Shown piece after piece: positions 1 to 7,538 of a stretch of DNA of 33,914 nucleotides. A program made the position numbers and the translations under genes. Under the pieces are notes generated by a model. That model saw only the letters and a list, made by a program, of their open reading frames with translations, made no database searches and was not told the DNA's origin. The DNA comes from Lutibacter sp. Its GTDB lineage: Bacteria > Bacteroidota > Bacteroidia > Flavobacteriales > Flavobacteriaceae. The stretch's first letter is position 1, and the number at the start of each line of letters is the position of its first letter. Location of the stretch: positions 1 to 33,914 of the forward strand of contig JAUXPH010000020.1 in the NCBI GenBank assembly GCA_030683995.1, written 5' to 3'.

Positions 1-60
1 ATTGAATTGTTTTTTGTTGTAACAGCATATATATTAGGTGTTTAAGACGCTACAAGATAC

Positions 61-103
61 AAAAAAAGGAGTAGATAAACTTGCGTTTCTACTCCCTTTT
101 TAT
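61..103 (-). terminator. Rho-independent terminator after pdhC
   Basis: Stem GGAGTAG (68-74) pairs with CTACTCC (89-95). AAAC (77-80) pairs with GTTT (85-88) above a two-base bulge, closing on a TTGC loop. A run of A lies on the left and T on the right, so it can work in either direction. It lies about 80 bases beyond the pdhC stop on the minus strand, so ending the pdhA-pdhC transcript is the likely role. The rest of 1-182 shows no gene. Confidence 0.8.
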
Positions 104-182
104 TAATATTTAAGTCTTAAATTGACTTTTTCAGTGGCCTCGCCTTTGCAATGGGTTTTTAAAATTATATATGCTATATTGC

Positions 183-1445
183 TTACGCTAACATAGTTAC
201 CGGATTTTCAATATATTGTTTTAACGTTTGCAAAAAAGCAGATCCGGTTGCGCCGTCAACGGTTCTGTGATCGCAAGCCAAAGTAACTTTCATGGTATTG
301 CCAACCACAATTTGGCCATTTTTCACCACAGGTTTTTCAATAATGGCTCCTACCGATAAAATTGCCGAGTTTGGCTGATTGATAATCGAAGTAAATTCTG
401 AAATCCCAAACATTCCAAGGTTAGAAACCGTAAAAGTGCTTCCTTCCATTTCCGCTGGCGTTAATTTTTTAGATTTGGCTCTGGTGGCCATATCTTTTAT
501 TTCCGCTCCAATTTGGGTCATACTCTTTTGATCGGTAAATCGCGTTACCGGTACCACCAATCCGTCTTCAACAGCAACAGCAACACCAATATTCACGTGG
601 TGATTTATGCGTGTTCTGTCGTCAAACCATTGTGAATTAACTTTGGGATGTTTTTTCAACGCCATAGCGCTTGCTTTAACCACCATATCATTGAAAGATA
701 CTTTAGTGTCTGGCAATTCATTAATAATTCTGCGCGATTCAATGGCGTTGTCCATATTAATCTCCAGCATTAAATAATAATGAGGTGCGGTAAATTTAGA
801 TTCTGCCAATCTGCGCGCAATGGTTTTACGCATTTGCGAATTTGGTGTTTCTTCAAAACTTTCTGTTCCTGAAACAATTGGTGCAGCAACAGTGGCAACG
901 GCAGAAACTTCAGCCGGCACATAATTTTCAACATCCGATTTTACAATGCGTCCGCCTTCACCTGTTCCGGAAACGGTATTTAGATTAATTCCTTTTTCTG
1001 ATGCTATTTTTTTTGCCAAAGGTGATGCAATTATCCTTCCGGATGCATTTGCTGATACTGGTACTTGTGCAGTTTCGGCAACTTTAACAGGTTCAGCAAT
1101 TGCAGCTGATTTTTCTGGCGCTTCAGAAGCTTTTGTTGTTTCTGGAGCTTTGCTTGTGCCTGGTGTGGCTGCTTTAAATTCTTTTAGAATGGCGTCAATA
1201 TCTTCACCTTCTTCGCCAATGATAGCCAATAATGAATCAACCGGAGCGCTTTCACCATCTTTTAAACCGATGTATAAAAGCGTCCCTTCGCTAAAAGATT
1301 CAAACTCCATGGTTGCTTTGTCGGTTTCAATTTCGGCTAAAATATCGCCTTCTGAAATTTTATCGCCAACTTTTTTTAACCACTGTGCCACAACGCCCTC
1401 TGTCATTGTATCACTTAAACGTGGCATTGTTATAATTTCTGCCAT
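183..1445 (-). CDS. pdhC: Pyruvate dehydrogenase E2 (dihydrolipoamide acetyltransferase)
   Basis: This is the core acetyltransferase of the pyruvate dehydrogenase complex, which passes acetyl groups from E1 to CoA by a swinging lipoyl arm. The 420 residues show an N-terminal lipoyl domain (about 1-80, lipoyl lysine K43 in ETDKA), an Ala/Pro/Lys/Glu-rich linker (about 90-135), an E3/E1-binding domain (about 138-175) and the catalytic domain (about 200-420) with the HRTVDG motif at H393-D397. Only one lipoyl domain is present, while many relatives carry two. The ATG follows directly on the pdhA stop with no gap, so the two are translated from one message. E1 beta is not adjacent. A 2-oxoacid dehydrogenase E2 of another substrate class is possible, but the pdhA partner argues for pyruvate. 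Confidence 0.93.
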   Translation of the reverse strand: MAEIITMPRLSDTMTEGVVAQWLKKVGDKISEGDILAEIETDKATMEFESFSEGTLLYIGLKDGESAPVDSLLAIIGEEGEDIDAILKEFKAATPGTSKAPETTKASEAPEKSAAIAEPVKVAETAQVPVSANASGRIIASPLAKKIASEKGINLNTVSGTGEGGRIVKSDVENYVPAEVSAVATVAAPIVSGTESFEETPNSQMRKTIARRLAESKFTAPHYYLMLEINMDNAIESRRIINELPDTKVSFNDMVVKASAMALKKHPKVNSQWFDDRTRINHHVNIGVAVAVEDGLVVPVTRFTDQKSMTQIGAEIKDMATRAKSKKLTPAEMEGSTFTVSNLGMFGISEFTSIINQPNSAILSVGAIIEKPVVKNGQIVVGNTMKVTLACDHRTVDGATGSAFLQTLKQYIENPVTMLA

Positions 1446-2438
1446 TTATCTATGTTTTAAAAACGGATAATCTTTTTGTTCGTAAACAATATCGTATAAT
1501 AATTGTTTGTCTGGATAAGGAGATTCTTCAGCGAATTTCTGACATTCTTCAACCTTATCTTTGATTTCTTGATCCCAAGCTTTAATTTCTTTTTCTGTAG
1601 CGTATTTTTTTTCTTGTATCACTGTCAAAACCTGAGAAATCGGATCAATTTTACGATACTCGTCCACTTCTTCTTTGGTTCTGTATTTTTGGGCATCACT
1701 CATTGAATGGCCTCTGTAACGATACGTTTTTATGTCGAGCAACGTTGGTCCGTCACCTCTTCGGGCACGTTTAATCGCTTCATCCATTGCTTCTGCCACT
1801 TTAACCGGATTCATTCCGTCTACTGGTCCGCAAGGCATTTCATAACCCAAACCAAGTTTCCAGATATCTTCGTGATTGGAAGTTCTGCTCACAGATGTTC
1901 CCATGGCATAACCGTTGTTTTCACAAATAAATACCACCGGAAGTTTCCAGGTTATGGCCATATTAAATGTTTCGTGCAAAGAACCTTGTCTGGCCGCTCC
2001 ATCCCCAAAATAAGTTAAGGTAACGCCGTCTCTTCCAAAATATTTATCGGCGAAAGCCAAACCGGCACCTAAAGGAATTTGTCCGCCCACAATTCCGTGG
2101 CCGCCGTAAAAATTATGTTCCGGAGAAAAAATGTGCATAGAACCGCCCATACCGCGAGAAGTTCCCGTGTCTTTTCCCATTAATTCTGCCATTATTCTTT
2201 TAGGATCAACACCCAATCCAATTGGTTGAACGTGATTTCTGTAAGCGGTGATCATTTTGTCATTTTTTTCCATCACGTGCAAAGCGCCCGCTAAAACAGC
2301 TTCTTGTCCATTATATAAATGCAGAAAACCTCTTACTTTTTGCTGAATGTAAAGTGCCGCCAATTTATCTTCAAATTTTCTCCAAAACAGCATATCTTTA
2401 TACCAGTTGATATAGGTTTCTTTCGTTATTTTTTTCAT
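1446..2438 (-). CDS. pdhA: Pyruvate dehydrogenase E1 component, alpha subunit
   Basis: This is the thiamine-diphosphate-binding alpha chain of the E1 decarboxylase, which acts with a beta chain encoded elsewhere. The 330-residue length is normal for the family. The thiamine diphosphate motif begins at GDG (145-147) and ends at ENN (173-175). The conserved YRYRGHSMSD loop lies near residue 240. It is the first gene of a two-gene operon with pdhC. It has a candidate -7 box TATTTTTG at 2476-2469 on the minus strand, overlapped by a perfect 10+10 palindrome, and two conserved hairpins lie about 210-340 bases upstream. The start ATG at 2438 fits this short leader. Confidence 0.95.
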   Translation of the reverse strand: MKKITKETYINWYKDMLFWRKFEDKLAALYIQQKVRGFLHLYNGQEAVLAGALHVMEKNDKMITAYRNHVQPIGLGVDPKRIMAELMGKDTGTSRGMGGSMHIFSPEHNFYGGHGIVGGQIPLGAGLAFADKYFGRDGVTLTYFGDGAARQGSLHETFNMAITWKLPVVFICENNGYAMGTSVSRTSNHEDIWKLGLGYEMPCGPVDGMNPVKVAEAMDEAIKRARRGDGPTLLDIKTYRYRGHSMSDAQKYRTKEEVDEYRKIDPISQVLTVIQEKKYATEKEIKAWDQEIKDKVEECQKFAEESPYPDKQLLYDIVYEQKDYPFLKHR

Positions 2439-2463
2439 TTATAAAAAATATAAGTTTAAGTCG

Positions 2464-2489
2464 AAATGCAAAAATACCATTTTGCATTT
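2464..2489 (-). promoter_or_regulatory. Palindrome over candidate pdhA promoter
   Basis: AAATGCAAAA (2464-2473) and TTTTGCATTT (2480-2489) form a perfect 10-base inverted repeat around six bases. The candidate pdhA -7 box TATTTTTG (minus, 2476-2469) lies inside it, and a TTTG (minus, 2504-2501) sits 24 bases upstream, slightly far for a -33 element. The position suits an operator that blocks the promoter, or a hairpin at the 5' end of the message. No regulator can be named. Confidence 0.5.
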
Positions 2490-2649
2490 TAGTAATTAAA
2501 CAAACCACTATTTTTTTTACTATAAGGTTTTCGTAAATTTAAGAAAAGCATTAAAATATTTTATTTTGTCAATGCAATGGCTTAAATTTTTTTTCAAAAA
2601 AAAATCATTTTAGGCAATATTTTTAATGTTTAACAGTTATATTTACAGT

Positions 2650-2695
2650 AATTAAAGATGATACTACAGTTGTGGGGACGACAAAGTCTTTAATT
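2650..2695. ncRNA. Hairpin with conserved loop, copy 1
   Basis: AATTAAAGA (2650-2658) pairs perfectly with TCTTTAATT (2687-2695). The enclosed segment contains atactacagttgtggggac (2661-2679), then one variable base and ACAA. The same core recurs 81 bases away in copy 2, inside a stem of different sequence. Further pairing is possible inside the loop (ACT with AGT, TTGT with ACAA), leaving GGGGAC exposed. A shared loop with different but still paired stems is typical of a structured RNA or a protein-binding hairpin. The strand is not known. On the minus strand it would lie in the pdhA leader or in a separate small RNA. I do not recognise the family. Confidence 0.55.
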
Positions 2696-2726
2696 TATTT
2701 TTGAAGTTAATTTTCTGATAGATAAG

Positions 2727-2779
2727 AAAAGTTAGAATAATATACTACAGTTGTGGGGACTACAAGTATTATTGCTTTT
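2727..2779. ncRNA. Hairpin with conserved loop, copy 2
   Basis: AATAATA (2736-2742) pairs with TATTATT (2767-2773), with one more T-G pair inside and an outer AAAAG/CTTTT helix (2727-2731 with 2775-2779). The core atactacagttgtggggac (2742-2760) is identical over 19 bases to copy 1 and is again followed by N-ACAA. The stem differs from copy 1 in sequence but keeps its pairing. Confidence 0.55.
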
Positions 2780-2797
2780 ATAGAAAACATCAGAAAT

Positions 2798-2827
2798 AAA
2801 AAGTCTCGAGATTTCTCGAGACTTTTT
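2798..2827 (-). terminator. gcvP terminator
   Basis: AGTCTCGAGA (2802-2811) and TCTCGAGACT (2814-2823) are perfect arms flanked by A and T runs, 23 bases beyond the gcvP stop. The hairpin can work in both directions. It separates gcvP transcription from the hairpins and pdhA. Confidence 0.9.
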
Positions 2828-2849
2828 TTGTTATAAAGGTATTTGGTTT

Positions 2850-5696
2850 TTATGATTCCATATAATCTTCAATAGGGTTACAAGAACAAATTAAATTCCT
2901 GTCGCCCAACGCATTGTCAACTCTTGCCACAGATGGCCAAAATTTATTTTCTTTGATATAAGGAAGCGGAAAAGCAGCCTGTTCACGTGTGTAAGAATTA
3001 TTCCACTCATTTGCGGTGATTTCACTTTCAGTATGCGGAGCGTTTTTTAACATTGGAATTAAAGCACCATCATTGTCCATAATTTCACTTTTTATGTTGA
3101 TAAGCGTATCACAAAAACGATCTAATTCCTGCTTTCCTTCACTTTCCGTAGGTTCAATCATTAAAGTGTCGTGAACTGGAAAAGAAAGTGTTGGGGCGTG
3201 AAATCCATAATCCATCAATCGTTTTGAAATATCCGTAACATCAGCTCCAAAGTTTTTATATTCTCTAAAGTCGACGATCATTTCGTGCGCTGAAAATCCG
3301 TTTTCTCCTGTATATAAAATTTTAAAATGTTTCTCTAACCTTGATTTCATATAATTGGCATTCAAAATCGCATACATTGTCGCTTGTTTTAATCCGTTAG
3401 AGCCTAACATTTTTATGTAGCTGTAAGATATCAGCAAAACCAATGCCGAACCCCAAGGAGCCGATGAAACACCTGTAATTCCGTGTTCTCCGCCAGTTTT
3501 AATGATTGGATTTGAAGGTAAAAACGGCGCTAAATGTTTAGCGACACAAATTGGACCAACACCTGGGCCTCCGCCTCCGTGAGGAATTGCGAAAGTTTTA
3601 TGCAAATTTAAATGACAAACATCTGCGCCAATGGTGGCCGGATTTGTCAATCCGACTTGTGCGTTCATATTGGCACCATCCATATAAACTTGTCCGCCAT
3701 TATCGTGGATAATCTTCGTAATTTCTTTGATTGAACTTTCAAAAACGCCGTGGGTTGAAGGATAAGTCACCATCAAAGCAGCCAAACTGTCCTTGTACAA
3801 CAAAGCTTTTTCTCTAATATCGTCTACATCTATATTTCCTTGTTCGTTTGTTTTGGTAACAATCACTTTAAAGCCAGCCATAACTGCCGATGCAGGATTG
3901 GTTCCGTGCGCCGATGAAGGAATTAAACAAATATTTCTGTGACCGTCGCCATTTGATTCGTGGAAAGCTTTAATCACCATCAATCCGGCGTATTCGCCTT
4001 GCGCACCTGAATTTGGCTGTAATGAAGTGGCGTAAAAACCTGTTATTTCATTCAACGCTTCTTCCAAACCTTTAATCACTTCCTGATAACCTTGTGCTTG
4101 TTCTATGGGCACAAATGGATGCATATTTCCCCAACTTGGAGAACTTATCGGGAACATTTCAGAAGCGGCATTCAATTTCATCGTGCAAGAACCCAATGAA
4201 ATCATAGAATGTGTCAATGAAATATCTTTTCTTTCCAATCTTTTGATGAAACGCATCATTTCGGTTTCCGAATGGTATTTTTCAAAAACTTCATTTTCCA
4301 TAAACGGAGAAGTTCTGGCAAATTTTGACGGAATGGTACTTTCAGAAATCGCATTTAAAACGATAGCTTTTTTGCCTTCTGCTTCAGCCAAGATGGCAAG
4401 GATTTCATTGATATCGGCTAAATTGGTTGTTTCATTAATGGAAATGCCCACTAATTTGTTTGAAGGATAATAAAAGTTTATTTCATTTTTTTCTGAAATT
4501 TCTTTCACCTTCGCAGCATTGGAAACTTCAATGAGCAGCGTGTCAAAATAAGTGCTGTTCAATTGTTTTAAACCAAGGTCTTTTAAACCTTTATGTAAGG
4601 TTGAAGCCAGGTTTTGAATGTTGGTTGCAATGTATTTTATGCCTTTTGGCCCATGGTAAACGGCATACATTCCCGCCATTACGGCCAATAAAACCTGGGC
4701 GGTGCAAATGTTTGAAGTTGCTTTTTCACGTTTTATGTGTTGCTCTCTAGTTTGTAAAGCCATACGCAAAGCACGATTTCCGTTTTTGTCTACAGAAATG
4801 CCAATAATTCGACCCGGCAAATTGCGTTTATAGTCTTCTTTGGTGGCAAAATATCCTGCGTGCGGACCGCCATAACCCATAGGAATTCCAAAACGTTGGG
4901 TAGTTCCAACCACCACATCTGCGCCCCATTCACCCGGAGGCGTCAATAATGACAAGCTCAATAAATCGGCAGCAACCGCTATTTTTGCATCAACAACTTT
5001 TGCTTTTTCAACAAATGACGCATAATCATAAATTTGGCCGCTTTTTCCCGGATATTGAATAATTGCACCAAATATTTCAGAAGTAAATTCAAATTTTTCG
5101 TGATCTCCAAAAACAAGTTCAATATTTAATGGAATTGCCCGTGTTTTTAAAACATCGATAGTTTGCGGTAAAACTTCATTCGAAACAAAGAATTTTAAGG
5201 CATTTGCTTTTATTTTATCGCGAGATCTTGAGTTATATAGCATTAACATTGCTTCAGCAGCCGCAGTTCCCTCGTCCAATAAAGAAGCATTCGCTATTTT
5301 TAAGCCAGTTAAATCGCAAATCATTGTTTGAAATGTGATCAAAGCTTCCATTCGGCCTTGTGAAATTTCAGCCTGATAAGGCGTATAAGAAGTGTACCAG
5401 CTCGGGTTTTCTAAAATATTTCTTTGAATAACCCCGGGAAGTATGGTTGGATGATAACCCAATCCGATATAATTTTTAAACAATTTGTTTTTGCCTGCAA
5501 GTTTTTGAATGTGCGTTAAATACTCAAATTCGCTCATCGCTTTTGGCAAATCCAACTCGTGGGCCAATCTAATATCAGTCGGTATTGTTTTGTCGATTAA
5601 TTCATCCAACGATTGAACACCAATAGTGGCAACCATTTCTTTCACCTCATTTTCTCGAGGTCCAATATGTCTTAAAACAAAGGAATCTGTTCTCAT
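2850..5696 (-). CDS. gcvP: Glycine dehydrogenase (decarboxylating), P protein
   Basis: This is the P protein of the glycine cleavage system. It decarboxylates glycine using pyridoxal phosphate and passes the aminomethyl group to lipoylated H protein. At 948 residues it is the single-chain form, with the two homologous halves fused in one polypeptide. The pyridoxal phosphate lysine is K700 in NLHKTF, followed by the glycine-rich PHGGGGPG loop. The N-terminus (MRTDSFVLRHIGP) matches the family start. The genes for the T, H and L proteins are not in the window. It is transcribed alone, with a candidate -7 box just upstream and a strong terminator after it. No glycine riboswitch is visible in the roughly 90 bases before it. 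Confidence 0.97.
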   Translation of the reverse strand: MRTDSFVLRHIGPRENEVKEMVATIGVQSLDELIDKTIPTDIRLAHELDLPKAMSEFEYLTHIQKLAGKNKLFKNYIGLGYHPTILPGVIQRNILENPSWYTSYTPYQAEISQGRMEALITFQTMICDLTGLKIANASLLDEGTAAAEAMLMLYNSRSRDKIKANALKFFVSNEVLPQTIDVLKTRAIPLNIELVFGDHEKFEFTSEIFGAIIQYPGKSGQIYDYASFVEKAKVVDAKIAVAADLLSLSLLTPPGEWGADVVVGTTQRFGIPMGYGGPHAGYFATKEDYKRNLPGRIIGISVDKNGNRALRMALQTREQHIKREKATSNICTAQVLLAVMAGMYAVYHGPKGIKYIATNIQNLASTLHKGLKDLGLKQLNSTYFDTLLIEVSNAAKVKEISEKNEINFYYPSNKLVGISINETTNLADINEILAILAEAEGKKAIVLNAISESTIPSKFARTSPFMENEVFEKYHSETEMMRFIKRLERKDISLTHSMISLGSCTMKLNAASEMFPISSPSWGNMHPFVPIEQAQGYQEVIKGLEEALNEITGFYATSLQPNSGAQGEYAGLMVIKAFHESNGDGHRNICLIPSSAHGTNPASAVMAGFKVIVTKTNEQGNIDVDDIREKALLYKDSLAALMVTYPSTHGVFESSIKEITKIIHDNGGQVYMDGANMNAQVGLTNPATIGADVCHLNLHKTFAIPHGGGGPGVGPICVAKHLAPFLPSNPIIKTGGEHGITGVSSAPWGSALVLLISYSYIKMLGSNGLKQATMYAILNANYMKSRLEKHFKILYTGENGFSAHEMIVDFREYKNFGADVTDISKRLMDYGFHAPTLSFPVHDTLMIEPTESEGKQELDRFCDTLINIKSEIMDNDGALIPMLKNAPHTESEITANEWNNSYTREQAAFPLPYIKENKFWPSVARVDNALGDRNLICSCNPIEDYMES

Positions 5697-5729
5697 TTAT
5701 GTTTTGGTATTTTTTTATTTTAATGATCC

Positions 5730-5737
5730 CAAATTTA
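5730..5737 (-). promoter_or_regulatory. Candidate gcvP -7 box
   Basis: The minus strand reads TAAATTTG, matching the Bacteroidota -7 consensus TAnnTTTG, 33 bases before the gcvP ATG. I see no clear -33 TTG at the usual distance. Confidence 0.45.
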
Positions 5738-5822
5738 ATGAAAATTACAGAAAGCACTGCCATTCATATTACTTAATTATAATATTTTGTTAACCAAGAA
5801 ATCCATTATGATTGCAAATCGG

Positions 5823-5830
5823 TACTTTTG
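5823..5830 (+). promoter_or_regulatory. Candidate -7 box for UbiA-like gene
   Basis: TACTTTTG matches TAnnTTTG and ends four bases before the chosen ATG at 5835. It lies inside the longer open frame that begins at 5787, which is why the shorter start is preferred. The transcript would be almost leaderless. Confidence 0.5.
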
Positions 5831-5834
5831 TAAG

Positions 5835-6674
5835 ATGCGGTTGTTTAAAAAAATAGTTGATTTTTATGTTTACAGCAATATCCACGTTGCTTTGGCCGGA
5901 TTTTCATTGACAAAAATCACGCTGCTTAATTTTGGAATTGATGGTAATTTAACGCCGTTATTTGTGGCTTTTTCTGCACTGATATCCTATAATTTCATTC
6001 GATTTTATGAAATAAAAAACAACAGATTGATTTGGTTTAAGGATTGGTTTTTTATCAATATTAATGGAATATTGCTGTTGATATTTTTGTCGATTTTGGG
6101 CTTGGCAACTATTTTATTTTTTACCGATTTTAACCTAAAATCGGTTTTAATTCTTTTTCCTTTTGCTTTTATGACGTTTTTTTATGCGATTCCATTGTTT
6201 AAAATCGGAAAATTGGAAGTTTCATTCCGAAATTTCCCTATGATAAAAATCTTTAGTATTGTTATAGCCTGGGCGGGAATTTCAGTATTTTTTCCCATAT
6301 ATGAAGCGAATTACCAATTTACTTCCGCAGTTTATCTGGAATTTTTTCAGCGGATTTTAATTCTGCTGGCGATTACCATTCCGTTTGATATTCGGGATGT
6401 GCACGCAGATTCAAAATCGTTAAAAACTTTGCCGCAAATTTTGGGAATAACCAACGCGAAAGTTTTGGGAACTTTGCTGTTGTTTGGGTTTCTTCTGATG
6501 GAAATTGTCAAAGAAAATTTTACTTATTTTGGTATTCTGATTTTGCTGATAATTTCATTGATTAACGCACTTTTTTTGTGGTTTTCTGCGCCAAAACAAT
6601 CTCGATATTATACCAGTTTTTGGGTGGAATCAATTCCCGTAATTTGGTTGGGATTGCTTATTTTCATCAAATAA
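5835..6674 (+). CDS. UbiA-like polytopic membrane protein
   Basis: This integral membrane protein has 279 residues from the ATG at 5835 (the frame is open from 5787) and about eight or nine hydrophobic helices. It resembles the UbiA prenyltransferase superfamily, which joins isoprenoid chains to acceptors. The second aspartate motif is recognisable as PFDIRDVHAD followed by KSLKTLPQILG. The first motif, normally NDxxDxxxD, is not there; the matching loop reads about SYNFIRFYEIKNN. The substrate cannot be given and catalytic activity is uncertain. The start is chosen by the -7 box four bases upstream and by the better N-terminus (MRLFKKIVDFYVYSN). A methyltransferase gene follows after 15 bases, so the two probably share a message. 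Confidence 0.6.
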   Translation: MRLFKKIVDFYVYSNIHVALAGFSLTKITLLNFGIDGNLTPLFVAFSALISYNFIRFYEIKNNRLIWFKDWFFININGILLLIFLSILGLATILFFTDFNLKSVLILFPFAFMTFFYAIPLFKIGKLEVSFRNFPMIKIFSIVIAWAGISVFFPIYEANYQFTSAVYLEFFQRILILLAITIPFDIRDVHADSKSLKTLPQILGITNAKVLGTLLLFGFLLMEIVKENFTYFGILILLIISLINALFLWFSAPKQSRYYTSFWVESIPVIWLGLLIFIK

Positions 6675-6689
6675 TAAATTTAAAAAAAC

Positions 6690-7505
6690 ATGTTAATGGA
6701 AAATAAAAATCAGCAGTATTTTGAAGTAAATAAAGATACCTGGAACAAAAAAGTAAATATCCATATCAAATCAGATTTTTATGATGTTGAAGGCTTTATA
6801 AAAGGTAAAACATCTTTAAACGCTGTAGAATTGAAAGAAATTGGCGAAGTAAAAGGCAAATCGTTGTTGCATTTACAATGTCATTTCGGTCAGGATACAC
6901 TGAGTTGGAGCAGGCTGGGAGCCAAATGTACCGGCATTGATATTTCTAATGAAGGCATAAAAAACGCGAAACTTTTAAATGATGCATTGGGTTTGGATGC
7001 CACTTTTATAGAAAGCAATTTGTATGACGTTCCTAAAAATGTGAAAGGAAAGTTTGACTTTGTTTTTACTTCTTACGGCGTTATTGGCTGGTTGCCCGAT
7101 TTAAAAACCTGGGGAGAAATTATTGCAAAAAAACTTAAAAAAGGAGGCATGTTTTATCTGGTTGAATTTCACCCCATTGTTTGGATGTTCGATTATTTGC
7201 AGACGCCGCCAAAATTGATTTATCCTTATCAAAATAGTGAGGTGATTTATGAGGAATACAAAGGAACTTACACCAACAGAGATGCTGATATTGTAAGCAA
7301 AGAATATGGATGGAACCACGGTTTGGGCGAAGTTGTTTCGGCGTTGACTGCTGCCGGACTTCATATTGAGTTTTTGCACGAATTTGAAAAATCGCCTTAT
7401 AATGTTTTGCCGGAAATGGAAGAAACTGAAGATGGCATGTTTGTGCAAAAAGGCGGTGAAAAATTATTTCCGTTGCTGTATTCCATCAAAGCAACTAAAA
7501 AATAA
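6690..7505 (+). CDS. Class I SAM-dependent methyltransferase
   Basis: The 271-residue soluble protein has a Rossmann-type S-adenosylmethionine fold. Motif I reads LLHLQCHFGQDTLSW (about 60-75), followed by the acidic strand GAKCTGIDIS, and motif IV lies near FDFVFTSYGVIGWL. The substrate cannot be told from sequence. The gene lies 15 bases after the UbiA-like gene and may act on the same lipid or quinone-like product, but that rests on position only. ATG codons at 6690 and 6696 are both possible starts. It ends at a bidirectional terminator shared with the converging gene at 7539. Confidence 0.85.
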   Translation: MLMENKNQQYFEVNKDTWNKKVNIHIKSDFYDVEGFIKGKTSLNAVELKEIGEVKGKSLLHLQCHFGQDTLSWSRLGAKCTGIDISNEGIKNAKLLNDALGLDATFIESNLYDVPKNVKGKFDFVFTSYGVIGWLPDLKTWGEIIAKKLKKGGMFYLVEFHPIVWMFDYLQTPPKLIYPYQNSEVIYEEYKGTYTNRDADIVSKEYGWNHGLGEVVSALTAAGLHIEFLHEFEKSPYNVLPEMEETEDGMFVQKGGEKLFPLLYSIKATKK

Positions 7506-7530
7506 AAGGCTTCCGATTTGGAAGCCTTTT
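7504..7530. terminator. Bidirectional terminator between convergent genes
   Basis: AAAAGGCTTCC (7504-7514) and GGAAGCCTTTT (7520-7530) are perfect 11-base arms around GATTT. The left arm is just past the methyltransferase stop codon, and the converging gene ends at 7539. Confidence 0.92.
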
Positions 7531-7538
7531 TATGGAAT

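Larger units (their letters stand above)
2439..2849. other. 411-base intergenic region between gcvP and pdhA
   Basis: No protein-coding gene is visible here. From right to left it holds the gcvP terminator (2798-2827), two hairpins with a shared loop (2650-2695 and 2727-2779), an AT-rich stretch with homopolymer runs (about 2500-2650), and the pdhA promoter region with its palindrome (2464-2489). Each is listed separately. Confidence 0.8.

Noticed and set aside
946-1470. Open frame of 174 codons on the plus strand, antisense to pdhC
   Set aside because: It is a shadow of the pdhC codons, with no recognisable protein, no promoter and low-complexity Ser/Ala/Pro sequence. The minus-strand gene has all its motifs.
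2661-2760. Two copies of a 19-base repeat as a small CRISPR array
   Set aside because: The repeat is too short, there are only two copies, no cas genes are near, and the flanking stems belong to each copy, unlike CRISPR spacers.
5697-5786. Glycine riboswitch before gcvP
   Set aside because: The roughly 90-base AT-rich leader has none of the conserved G-rich core of that riboswitch. Only a -7 box is visible.
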